Shown here in pieces: positions 15,637-22,312 of a stretch of DNA of 32,157 bases. Made by a program: the position numbers and the translations under genes. Source of the DNA: Verrucomicrobiota bacterium (lineage in GTDB: Bacteria; Verrucomicrobiota; Verrucomicrobiia; Opitutales; Puniceicoccaceae). The stretch is from assembly GCA_038744685.1 (NCBI GenBank), contig JBCDMB010000033.1:1-32157 (forward strand), written 5' to 3'. Position 1 is the stretch's first letter; each line of letters begins with the position of its first letter. Below the pieces are notes generated by a model. That model did not search any database, was not told where the DNA came from, and saw only the letters and a program-made list of their open reading frames with translations.

Positions 15637-15906
15637 CTAACGCAGGTAGTTGGCCTCAAAGACCTCGTAAACAAGGCTTTTGCGCTCAATGAAAATGCAA
15701 TCGATCTTCTTTTGGTGAATTTTCAGAATGATCCTGAATTGGTAGACCCGCAGGCGACAATATCCATCCAGCGGGTGTTCGAGGTCCATCAGGTCACCTT
15801 CTATTTTTGCCAATGATTTTAGTGCAGCCCGTATCCGTTTATTCGGCACTGGGGGTAAACCGCGAACATATTCGACCCCCTGGTCAGACAGTTCGACGGA
15901 TTTCAT
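15637..15906 (-). CDS. RelE/ParE-superfamily toxin
   Basis: An 89-residue basic protein of the type II toxin fold. The pattern of an N-terminal strand, two helices (EYVRGLPPVPNKRIRAALKSL) and a C-terminal sheet (LDGYCRLRVYQFRIILKI and DCIFIERKSLVYEVF) is that of RelE-type mRNA interferases, which cut mRNA at the ribosome. The start overlaps the antitoxin stop by four bases (15903-15906), the standard antitoxin-first layout. It lies immediately before the lactate permease gene on the same strand. Confidence 0.8.
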   Translation of the reverse strand: MKSVELSDQGVEYVRGLPPVPNKRIRAALKSLAKIEGDLMDLEHPLDGYCRLRVYQFRIILKIHQKKIDCIFIERKSLVYEVFEANYLR

Positions 15907-16154
15907 TCATCCAAGATGTCAATTGGATGAAAACGGGTCTTGCCTGCCTCGTAATCACGAATCGCAGCGGCCGCATCCCGGTTGGCGAGAATTTCCACTG
16001 TCTCAGTAATGGCCTTCATCCGCTCTTTGCTCACGAGGTAGGCTTTCACATCTTCGCGGACACTGATTCCGTAAGCTGTACCCCGCTCGTTTACTTCCTT
16101 TAGGAGCGCGGGAAGCTTACTCTGTGCTTGGGTCACAGTATACGTATTTTTCAC
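15903..16154 (-). CDS. Phd/YefM-type antitoxin
   Basis: An 83-residue protein beginning (GTG 16154) MKNTYTVTQAQSKLPALLKE, the typical Phd/YefM DNA-binding head. A middle section with ISVREDVKAYLVSKE follows, and then an acidic tail (EAGKTRFHPIDILDE) suited to wrapping the toxin. The same frame stays open upstream to 16376, but that extension is not family-like, so the shorter form is chosen. It is stop-start overlapped with the RelE-like gene. Such antitoxins usually repress their own operon. Confidence 0.72.
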   Translation of the reverse strand: MKNTYTVTQAQSKLPALLKEVNERGTAYGISVREDVKAYLVSKERMKAITETVEILANRDAAAAIRDYEAGKTRFHPIDILDE

Positions 16155-16319
16155 TACTAAAATATGTAGAATTACCTTCCGGTCTCCCTTTTGAGGCAAG
16201 TGGCTACCGAAGACTAAGCACTTTCCTTCTTCCTGGGAACGGAACATTGTGAGAGGCACTGCTACTACAATCCAAGGTAACTGAAATCGAAATGCCCTAA
16301 CCAGATCACTAAGAAAACC

Positions 16320-17039
16320 ATGCAGGTTACCCAGCAAAACCAAACCATCACTTGGAAATTGAACCGCCCTGAACACGAAAACGGTCTGGATATCGCGACG
16401 ATAGAGTCCATGGAGCGCTCACTTACGGAGTTGGAGAGAGAGGCTGATCCCCAGGTTGTCTGCCTTTTGGTCGTTGGCCAGCCTACCATATTCAGTACCG
16501 GTCTCGACAGAGATTTGCTGGAAAACTGCTTTAGCGATGCCACTCTGTTCCACAATGTAGTCCAACGCGTGAATCATTTGCTCAATCGGCTGGAGATTCT
16601 TCCGCTCGTATCCATAGCCTGTGTCGAAGGTACTTGTCGACTTGGTGGACTGGAGCTCGCGTTGGCGTGTGACTGGATCATTGCCGGTGAAAGTGCGACC
16701 TTTAGTGACGGCCATCTCGCCTACGATGCAATGCCTGGTGGAGGTGCTACGCGTCGCCTACCGGCGCGACTAGGCTACCCATGTGCTCTTCGATTTATCC
16801 TTCAAAAAGAAACACTGAACGCAGCGGATGCCGCCAAAAGAGGTCTTGTAGATGAGGCAGTACCATCCGGTGACGCTCTGAGTCGAGCCAATGAGATTGC
16901 GACATCGCTCGCAACGGCGCATCCGTCGGTGATCCACGGAATCAAATCCAGTCTTCGTGCAGCCGTTCCGCAGGTTTCTGAAGTGACGGAATCAGAGAAT
17001 TTCCAGCGCGCCGTTATCAACCGACTGGTCGCCCATTGA
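16320..17039 (+). CDS. Enoyl-CoA hydratase/isomerase family protein
   Basis: A 239-residue crotonase-fold protein acting on acyl-CoA thioesters. The oxyanion-hole segments are visible: FSTGLDRDLL (about 58-67) and EGTCRLGGLELALACD (about 103-118). The second active-site loop is GGGATRRLPARLG (about 141-153). The position usually taken by a catalytic Glu in hydratases is not clear-cut, so hydratase, isomerase or another crotonase reaction are all possible. It is divergent from the toxin-antitoxin operon and convergent with the transporter gene. It fits the acyl-CoA synthetase further along the window as a fatty-acid-related function. Confidence 0.8.
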   Translation: MQVTQQNQTITWKLNRPEHENGLDIATIESMERSLTELEREADPQVVCLLVVGQPTIFSTGLDRDLLENCFSDATLFHNVVQRVNHLLNRLEILPLVSIACVEGTCRLGGLELALACDWIIAGESATFSDGHLAYDAMPGGGATRRLPARLGYPCALRFILQKETLNAADAAKRGLVDEAVPSGDALSRANEIATSLATAHPSVIHGIKSSLRAAVPQVSEVTESENFQRAVINRLVAH

Positions 17040-17068
17040 ATTGGCTACTTTTTCCGGGGTCAAAGAAC

Positions 17069-17099
17069 CGAGGCCACCCAGCCTCGAAGCTGCGCTTCG
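17069..17099. terminator. Two overlapping hairpins between convergent genes
   Basis: CGAGGC (17069-17074) pairs with GCCTCG (17081-17086), and CGAAGC (17085-17090) pairs with GCTTCG (17094-17099). The two perfect 6-bp stems share two bases. They lie in the 117-base gap between the converging hydratase and transporter genes. A shared terminator is likely from position, but no long T-tract follows. Confidence 0.4.
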
Positions 17100-17156
17100 G
17101 AGGAAGTATTTGTAATTGAAACTGGGCCTGATCGTATCTCGTTTTCGCAAAATTGA

Positions 17157-18218
17157 TCAATCGTCCTCCCGAACAATATCCTCCCGCAAAGCCCCCTGCG
17201 AAGGGTCTTTGGCAATACGGCTTGGCAGAAAGTCTTTCGGGTAATTGGTTTTCCATTCGGTGCCGAAAAGCCGGGTGTGGATAATCGTGTTGCGGTAGAC
17301 GTCCCAGTCGAACTGTCCGATCTTGCGATACCAAATAGTGATACAGGAGGAGCTGATGACGATGAAAATGGAATAGAGAATCGCCACCCAAAGCATATCG
17401 TTTTGCATCGCAGAATCGGGAAAGCTCAGCAGGATAATCGTGAAGGCTATGGGAGTGTTTTGAATCCCTGTCTCGAGACTGATTGCCCGCTGCTGAATAG
17501 GATACGCTCCAAGCAATTGCGACACGTAGTAGCCGAACAAAAACCCAATCAGTCCGAGCGCGATGGCTGCAAAATAAATGGTTAGTGGAGTGCTGAAAAT
17601 GAGCGGATAGTGCCGGGCAAACGCGGTCACGATCAGGTAAAGAATTACAATCATCCCCATAAACCCGGCAGTATCCTCTGCCACTTTCGCCCACCCCCTC
17701 GAAAAACGGCGGAGGATGAGACCACCCGCGACCGGCACCAAGACCAAAACCAAAGACAAGACAATGTCCTTCGTTGGGACGACAAACGCGGCCTCCCCGC
17801 CGAACTCTTCTGAAATCTTCTCCGCAAAAGGGCTCGCATAAAGACCTAGAAGCAAAGGGGTCATGACCAGTGCCAGAATTGTCGAGACAGTAGTCATCGA
17901 GATACTCAGTGCCACCTGTCCACGAGCAAAATAGCTAAAGAGATTTGAGGTCGTTCCCCCAGGCAAGCAACCCACCATAATCAGCGCGATCGCTGCAGCA
18001 GGCGGAAGATGAAGAACCAGCGAAATCCCGAACGCGATCAACGGCATAAAGCCAAACTGCGAGAGAAAACCGACAAGGATAAGGCGAGGTCGCCGAAGGG
18101 CGCCTTTGAAGTCTGTAGCAGTCAAACTGGCTCCCATCCCGAACATGATAATAAGGATCATCACCGCAAGAAGAGCCTTATCGATTGGGTAGAGAAGCTG
18201 GGTGTCTGGAGGAATCAT
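17157..18218 (-). CDS. Bile acid:sodium symporter (BASS/SBF) family transporter
   Basis: A 353-residue membrane protein with about ten hydrophobic segments. The SBF-family features are GMGASLT near the first core helix and the region GCLPGGTTSNLFSYFARG with the crossover-helix GG. The segment SLETGIQNTPIAFTI (about 248-262) matches the second crossover region. Such transporters import organic anions with sodium, for example bile-acid-like steroids, pyruvate or pantoate. The substrate here cannot be told. The ATG at 18218 (MIPPDTQ) is chosen over a GTG eight codons upstream. The tail has a charged extension of about 50 residues after the last helix, rich in Arg, Asp and Glu. Confidence 0.85.
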   Translation of the reverse strand: MIPPDTQLLYPIDKALLAVMILIIMFGMGASLTATDFKGALRRPRLILVGFLSQFGFMPLIAFGISLVLHLPPAAAIALIMVGCLPGGTTSNLFSYFARGQVALSISMTTVSTILALVMTPLLLGLYASPFAEKISEEFGGEAAFVVPTKDIVLSLVLVLVPVAGGLILRRFSRGWAKVAEDTAGFMGMIVILYLIVTAFARHYPLIFSTPLTIYFAAIALGLIGFLFGYYVSQLLGAYPIQQRAISLETGIQNTPIAFTIILLSFPDSAMQNDMLWVAILYSIFIVISSSCITIWYRKIGQFDWDVYRNTIIHTRLFGTEWKTNYPKDFLPSRIAKDPSQGALREDIVREDD

Positions 18219-18270
18219 TGAAAAGTGAGAATGTAGAACCACGGTTCACACGGAAAAAACTTAAAAATGC

Positions 18271-18301
18271 GATTAGTATTACGAGCACGATTACGATTAA
18301 G
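18271..18301 (+). repeat. GATTA-rich repeat, outer left copy
   Basis: A short run of GATTA and ATTACGA units containing GAGCACGATTACGATTAAG. The core (GAGCACGATTA plus a second GATTA unit) recurs in the same orientation at 18814-18846. These repeats bracket the four-helix-bundle gene. Confidence 0.5.
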
Positions 18302-18356
18302 AAGTGGGATCTCACTAATCGACAAAAACCGGTGCCCCTGAACTGCATCACATTTC

Positions 18357-18392
18357 ATAATCATAATCCTAATCGTAATCCTAATCGAGATT
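18357..18392 (-). repeat. GATTA-rich repeat, inverted copy at the end of the four-helix-bundle gene
   Basis: TAATC units repeated five times in the opposite orientation to the flanking copies (complement: GATTAGGATTACGATTAGGA). It overlaps the 3' end of the gene on the minus strand, so the last few codons (LNLD and the stop) come from the repeat. Confidence 0.5.
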
Positions 18393-18794
18393 GAGTGACT
18401 CCGACCCTCCTGAATCGTAATTGGCTGGCTCCTCGTGGACCCGACTCCCTGAAGTGCTTCGAATCAATCCAACGAGCATAGACACGATTCGTACCAACAT
18501 CACTTTACCATCCTGTGTCGAATCCAAGTGCTTTCGTGCTAGCAATACGTCGAGGCAGGCAGCGCATTCCAGAGCAGAACCTCGCGCGATATCGAAAAAC
18601 CGACAGCGATCAGGAGCCGTGTGTTTTCCGTTACCCTCCGCAATATTCAGCGGAATCGACGTCGAGGCTCTATCCAACTGGTTGTGGACAGCAAGGGTCT
18701 TAGGAATGCCGTCTAAAAGCTCATCAACCCAGCAAACGAAGCGGATCGACTCTTGATAAACCTCTAATTTTTCGTGGTCAAAGTTCTGCTTCAT
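18381..18794 (-). CDS. Four-helix-bundle (S23/IVP-like) protein
   Basis: A 137-residue protein of the four-helix-bundle family first known from intervening sequences in 23S rRNA genes. The signature is present: KLEVYQESIRFV near the start, then QLDRASTSIPLNIAEGNGK (about 39-57), then helices with FFDIARGSALECAACLDVL. The gene stands alone here and not inside an rRNA. Its ends touch GATTA-rich repeats in both orientations, and the C-terminal tail (about 117-137) is low in helix content and partly repeat-derived. The function of the family is not established. Confidence 0.8.
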   Translation of the reverse strand: MKQNFDHEKLEVYQESIRFVCWVDELLDGIPKTLAVHNQLDRASTSIPLNIAEGNGKHTAPDRCRFFDIARGSALECAACLDVLLARKHLDSTQDGKVMLVRIVSMLVGLIRSTSGSRVHEEPANYDSGGSESLNLD

Positions 18795-18813
18795 AGTGAG
18801 AAAAGATTTAGAA

Positions 18814-18846
18814 GATTATGATTAAGAGCACGATTAGGATTAGGAT
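18814..18846 (+). repeat. GATTA-rich repeat, right copy
   Basis: Units GATTATGATTAAG, GAGCACGATTAG and GATTAGGAT lie between the start of the four-helix-bundle gene and the end of the acyl-CoA synthetase gene. It shares GAGCACGATTA with the copy at 18271-18301, in the same orientation. Confidence 0.5.
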
Positions 18847-18855
18847 CGGTCACCC

Positions 18856-20778
18856 TCATTGTTCCAACATCTCCTCGATCAACTCTGCGTAACGCTCTTG
18901 GATCACGTGGCGTTTCAGCTTGAAGAGATTGGTAAGCTCTATCCCCACTTCGAGTGGCTTTTCCAAAAAGCGGAAATCCTGAACCACTTCGAATCGTTTG
19001 AACTCGGATGGATCGCTCATCGCACTGCGGATCTCGACAGTGATCCTTTCCCTAAGCGCCGGCAGACGCACCAGCTCAGCCAGTGTCCGTGCGGAAAACC
19101 CGTCGTCGTGACAAGCCTTCAAGTCCGGGAGAATCAAAGCACCGAGAAACTTTGCGTCCTGGCCGACCACTACGCATTCCGCGATTAAAGGATTCAACTT
19201 CAGGTGCAACTCGATGTGCTCGGGTTCCACGTTCTCGCCGTTACTCAGGACGATCGTCGACTTGCAGCGACCAAGGATTTTGAGACAGTCGTTGAAAGTC
19301 ATCATTCCCAGATCGCCAGTCCGGAACCAGCCGTCCTCGCTCAGAACTTCTCCCGTCGTTTCGGAGTCCTTGTAATATCCCTTCATCACCTGAGGACCTC
19401 GCACCTGAATTTCTCCCCGGAGCCCCCTACCCGCGTCCGATTGACTGTCGTTCGGATAAACCACTTCGCTGGTTTCCAAGTCCACTATCCGCAGTTCGGT
19501 TTCAGGAACGAGCGGACCTACCGTGCCGCACACCAAACGATCGGGAGTCCTCACTGCAAGAACGGGAGACGTTTCGGTCAGCCCATAGCCTTCTAAAACC
19601 GGGATACCAATCGAATTGAAGAATCGATCAATTTCAGGAGAAAGAGCTCCTCCCCCTGAAATCGTCCCTTTGATGGAACCTCCAGCCTTCTGGCGAACGG
19701 CCTCCAAAACCGCTGCATTGAAAAAGCCATACCAAGGAAGGACCAACACCCATTTCAGTACCGCCCAGACCTTCCGCAGAATAACATGCGCGGAAGATAC
19801 CTGCTGCATACGAAGATCCTGATCGCGCAGAACGAAAAGCGCGTCGCGGTAATGAACCCCCAAAAACACCCCGATATGGAACAAGGCCCGACGAATTGGA
19901 TGAGACTTTTTGACCGCAGAGAGGATACGGCTATGCAAACTCTCCCACAACCGGGGTGCGGAGCCCATGAACGTAGGCTCTACCTGTTTGAGGTCCTCTC
20001 CAAAATAACGTGCGCTGGTGTAATAGGTGCAGGCACCGTGGCTGATGGTGTAAATCTCCAGCATCCGTTCGAAAATGTGCCAGACCGGTAGAATTGAGAG
20101 AGCGCGGTCCGTGCACGAAAACTGCAATGGAACATAATCCACTTGCGACATGATATTGGCCTGCGTGAGCATCACACCCTTCGGCTTACCTGTGGTTCCC
20201 GAAGTGTAGATGAGCGAAAACAGGTCGTCTCGTTGAACGCCTACAGCACGTTCATCCACCTGGTTTGAACCATTTTCCAGGTGCTCACGTCCGAGTGCCT
20301 CAACCTCGTCCAAGCGGCGGACACCTTCCGGTGAATCCTGATTGGTATCGAGCTGGATCAAGGTTTGCAAATCCGGCATCTCCGAACGCAACTCCTGACA
20401 CCTGCGGGCCATTCGTGAATTCTCGACAAAAGCCGTCTTCATCCCTGAGTGATTGACGATGTGCACCAGCTCGGTATCCGTCAGATCGACCCCGCGCGGC
20501 GTGTTTACCGCACCAGAGAGCTGGATGCCTGCATCGGAGAGAATCCACTCGACGCGATTGTCACTAAAAAGACCGACCGGCTCTCGGGCGGCGACCCCAA
20601 GAGCAATCAAACCTTCCCCAATAGCCCGCCCCCGTTCGTAGAGGCTCTGAAACGTGAGAGGTTTCCAGGAAAGATCCTTCTGGCGGGTCGCGAAAGCAGG
20701 CAGCACCCCAAATCGCTCCGCTGCGAGTCGGTAAAGATCGGCCAAGTGATCGGCCCGAACCCGGGTTGATCCTTCCAT
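18856..20778 (-). CDS. Long-chain acyl-CoA synthetase (AMP-forming)
   Basis: A 640-residue adenylate-forming enzyme that activates fatty acids to acyl-CoA. The AMP-binding signature SLIYTSGTTGKPKGVML is near residues 188-204, and GYGLTETSPV (about 398-407) and GWFRTGDLG (about 490-498) are the later core motifs. The large insertion around residues 270-350 is typical of the long-chain (FadD15/ACSL) subgroup. The final catalytic Lys region is less obvious but expected near the C-terminus. The start at ATG 20778 has no strong Shine-Dalgarno. The leader contains a 13-base palindrome at 20860-20872. It probably initiates fatty-acid breakdown or membrane lipid recycling. Confidence 0.9.
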   Translation of the reverse strand: MEGSTRVRADHLADLYRLAAERFGVLPAFATRQKDLSWKPLTFQSLYERGRAIGEGLIALGVAAREPVGLFSDNRVEWILSDAGIQLSGAVNTPRGVDLTDTELVHIVNHSGMKTAFVENSRMARRCQELRSEMPDLQTLIQLDTNQDSPEGVRRLDEVEALGREHLENGSNQVDERAVGVQRDDLFSLIYTSGTTGKPKGVMLTQANIMSQVDYVPLQFSCTDRALSILPVWHIFERMLEIYTISHGACTYYTSARYFGEDLKQVEPTFMGSAPRLWESLHSRILSAVKKSHPIRRALFHIGVFLGVHYRDALFVLRDQDLRMQQVSSAHVILRKVWAVLKWVLVLPWYGFFNAAVLEAVRQKAGGSIKGTISGGGALSPEIDRFFNSIGIPVLEGYGLTETSPVLAVRTPDRLVCGTVGPLVPETELRIVDLETSEVVYPNDSQSDAGRGLRGEIQVRGPQVMKGYYKDSETTGEVLSEDGWFRTGDLGMMTFNDCLKILGRCKSTIVLSNGENVEPEHIELHLKLNPLIAECVVVGQDAKFLGALILPDLKACHDDGFSARTLAELVRLPALRERITVEIRSAMSDPSEFKRFEVVQDFRFLEKPLEVGIELTNLFKLKRHVIQERYAELIEEMLEQ

Positions 20779-20859
20779 TTCTAAAAAGCGGAACAGACAA
20801 CACAGATGTGGTCAACGTTACCCGTGGGACAAAACCGGTTCATCTGACTTCTATCGAGA

Positions 20860-20872
20860 GTAAGTCACTTAC
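20860..20872. promoter_or_regulatory. Perfect 13-base palindrome in the acyl-CoA synthetase / PEP-CTERM divergent region
   Basis: GTAAGT (20860-20865), a central C and ACTTAC (20867-20872) form a perfect palindrome about 82 bases before the acyl-CoA synthetase start. Such short symmetric sites are typical of TetR-type operators, but no regulator gene is in the window, so its owner is unknown. It could serve either divergent gene. Confidence 0.35.
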
Positions 20873-21023
20873 GCTTCAGATCTGTGAGTGATTTGTTAGC
20901 AGGTTCTTACCTTGAGTCTACCGAAATGCTCGCTATCAAACAAGCTTGATGAGATTGTCGTTCACTCGTCATTTCTAAATTCGGTATTCTAACCAAAGAT
21001 CATCCACCAAAGACCAAAAAAAA

Positions 21024-21632
21024 ATGAATGTGCGAACCAGGGCTGCGTCTATCGCCACTCTTGCCGGGGCTTCAAGCGCTCACGGAATCATTGTTACCAA
21101 TACCGATCTTGGGTTGAGCGGATTTACCGTCGGAGACGACGGGAGCACCTTTGTCTCTTGGGACATCGACGATACCGGTAGCTCGGAGTTGTTCGTAGTG
21201 GATGAAATTCCCTACATCAATTTTACTAACGCAAGCAATGACTTTAGGGTGCGGGTAACTGGCAATTCCTTGCTCAATCTTGGCGAGGACAACTACGTAA
21301 ACACAGGAAACTTCAAGAATAATGGAATTTCTAGTATCCTCAAGGACGGCGACATCGACAAAGCGGTTGGTTTCGCCAGTGGCGAGAGTGGATACATCGG
21401 GTTCAGCTTTAACTCAGGAGGCTCAACAGTGTTTGGCTGAGCGGAAGTCATCTTAACCGAAGGAAGTAGAGGAGCCCTGGAAGTGTTGCAATGGGCTTAC
21501 GACGACTCCGGTTCAGACATCCGAACCGGCGTGATCCCTGAACCGGAAACGGCGGCAATCGGTCTGGGCGCTCTCGCGCTTGGTGCCGCAGGTCTCCGCC
21601 GGATGCGGAAGCTCAAGTCATCTAGAAGTTGA
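21024..21632 (+). pseudogene. PEP-CTERM protein gene with an in-frame TGA stop
   Basis: The frame runs from ATG 21024 to TGA 21630-21632 (203 codons) except for one internal TGA at 21438-21440. Before it lie a signal peptide (MNVRTRAASIATLAGASSAHG) and a beta-rich domain like other verrucomicrobial sorted proteins. After it the frame continues with AEVIL, a WAYDDSG segment and a C-terminal tag: IPEPETAAIG, a hydrophobic helix, and basic RRMRKLK. This is the exosortase/PEP-CTERM sorting signal. The family usually has Gly-Trp-Ala where this frame reads FG-stop-AEV, so TGA most likely replaced TGG. As read, only a 138-residue product without the anchor would be made, so the protein would be released or unstable. 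A sequencing error is the main alternative. Confidence 0.8.
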
Positions 21633-21667
21633 AGACTTCGGTCCAATCACGGATCGAAGACAACGGA

Positions 21668-21882
21668 GCTCCCGAGCCGCCCCCGCTCCCCGCGCCCGGC
21701 CCCCACTTCCGCACGCGAACTCGCACAACGCCCTTTATGTCAAAACCCGCCCCTTCCGAACGAAGCTTGCGAGTGGCAGGAAGGTCCAAGGCGGGATTGG
21801 ACATAAAGCCGTTGTGCGAAAGGCGCGGGCCATACCCGCTAATCCAAGGGCCGGGCGCGGAGAGCGGGGGCTGTTCGGGAGC
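21668..21882. repeat. Very long imperfect inverted repeat (about 215 bases)
   Basis: The left arm (21668-21757) and right arm (21779-21882) are mutually reverse complementary in several long blocks. The outer GCTCCCGAG...CGCGCCCGGCCC block of about 35 bases pairs with few mismatches to 21848-21882. The CGCACAACG and TTTATGTC blocks pair with the region 21798-21818. The innermost CCTTCC/GGAAGG (21752-21757 and 21779-21784) closes a 21-base loop. A middle part of about 25 bases does not pair. No coding function is apparent; short open frames on both strands here look like chance. It fills the gap between the PEP-CTERM gene and the RHS locus. It could be a structured RNA, a terminator for both flanks, or a MITE-like element. 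Confidence 0.65.
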
Positions 21883-21893
21883 GGACGATACGC

Positions 21894-21923
21894 GCCTGGA
21901 GTCGCCTGGAGTCGCCTGGAGTC
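21894..21923 (+). repeat. Three tandem copies of a 10-base unit
   Basis: GCCTGGAGTC is repeated three times exactly (21894-21903, 21904-21913, 21914-21923), directly outside the right arm of the long inverted repeat. Probably a small slippage-type repeat, possibly variable in copy number between strains. Confidence 0.7.
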
Positions 21924-21955
21924 GGATCGGGTCAGGGATCGGGAGATTCACTTTT

Positions 21956-22312
21956 TCAAGATTTCGTGGCCTGACCCTTTCCAGCGATTTTTGACCCTGT
22001 GCGGTTTTTCGCATCACCTTCAGAATCCTTCAGCACTATACAATTAGGCCAGAGCAATCTTTGAGTAAATAAAATCACTGTCCAAAGGATGATTGATATC
22101 ATCAAGTTTTCTCGAACGTTTCGCAGGGTCCCTTTCTGTAACTCAAAAATCATTGAGTTTGTGTTATGCGTGGCCCCCGTTAATCTGTATTGAAGCCAGT
22201 CCGCTTGGTAAGATAAAAAACCGATTAAGCCATTCCCTGCGAGGATTGTAAAGTAGGCCGCAAGTGAATACAAGAAAACGCTCAAAAGCACGCGAGTGGT
22301 TCCAAAAATCAT
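21956..22312 (-). CDS. Small two-helix membrane protein, candidate immunity protein for the RHS protein
   Basis: A 118-residue protein with two hydrophobic segments (about 8-32 and 71-88) and a charged, soluble tail rich in Lys, Gly and Ser. Its ATG overlaps the stop of the giant RHS gene by four bases (22309-22312), so it is translationally coupled to it. A small gene directly after an RHS/polymorphic-toxin end is the standard place for an immunity protein. No immunity family can be recognised, and it could equally be an unrelated small membrane protein. Confidence 0.6.
   Translation of the reverse strand: MIFGTTRVLLSVFLYSLAAYFTILAGNGLIGFLSYQADWLQYRLTGATHNTNSMIFELQKGTLRNVRENLMISIILWTVILFTQRLLWPNCIVLKDSEGDAKNRTGSKIAGKGQATKS

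Noticed and set aside
16155-16376. Longer antitoxin frame extending upstream to 16376
   Set aside because: The added residues do not look like any Phd/YefM N-terminus, and they overlap the start of the divergent hydratase gene; the GTG at 16154 begins the recognisable domain.
18361-18385. CRISPR-like array in the TAATC repeats
   Set aside because: Units are 6 bases with no unique spacers; it is a simple low-complexity repeat.
21438-21440. TGA read as selenocysteine in the PEP-CTERM gene
   Set aside because: Homologous proteins are expected to have Trp here, no selenium-related motif is near, and no SECIS-like hairpin directly follows.
21580-22047. Several open frames on both strands across the GC-rich gap
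   Set aside because: They coincide with the long inverted repeat, are rich in Pro, Arg and Gly as expected from GC-rich chance frames, and show no domain.
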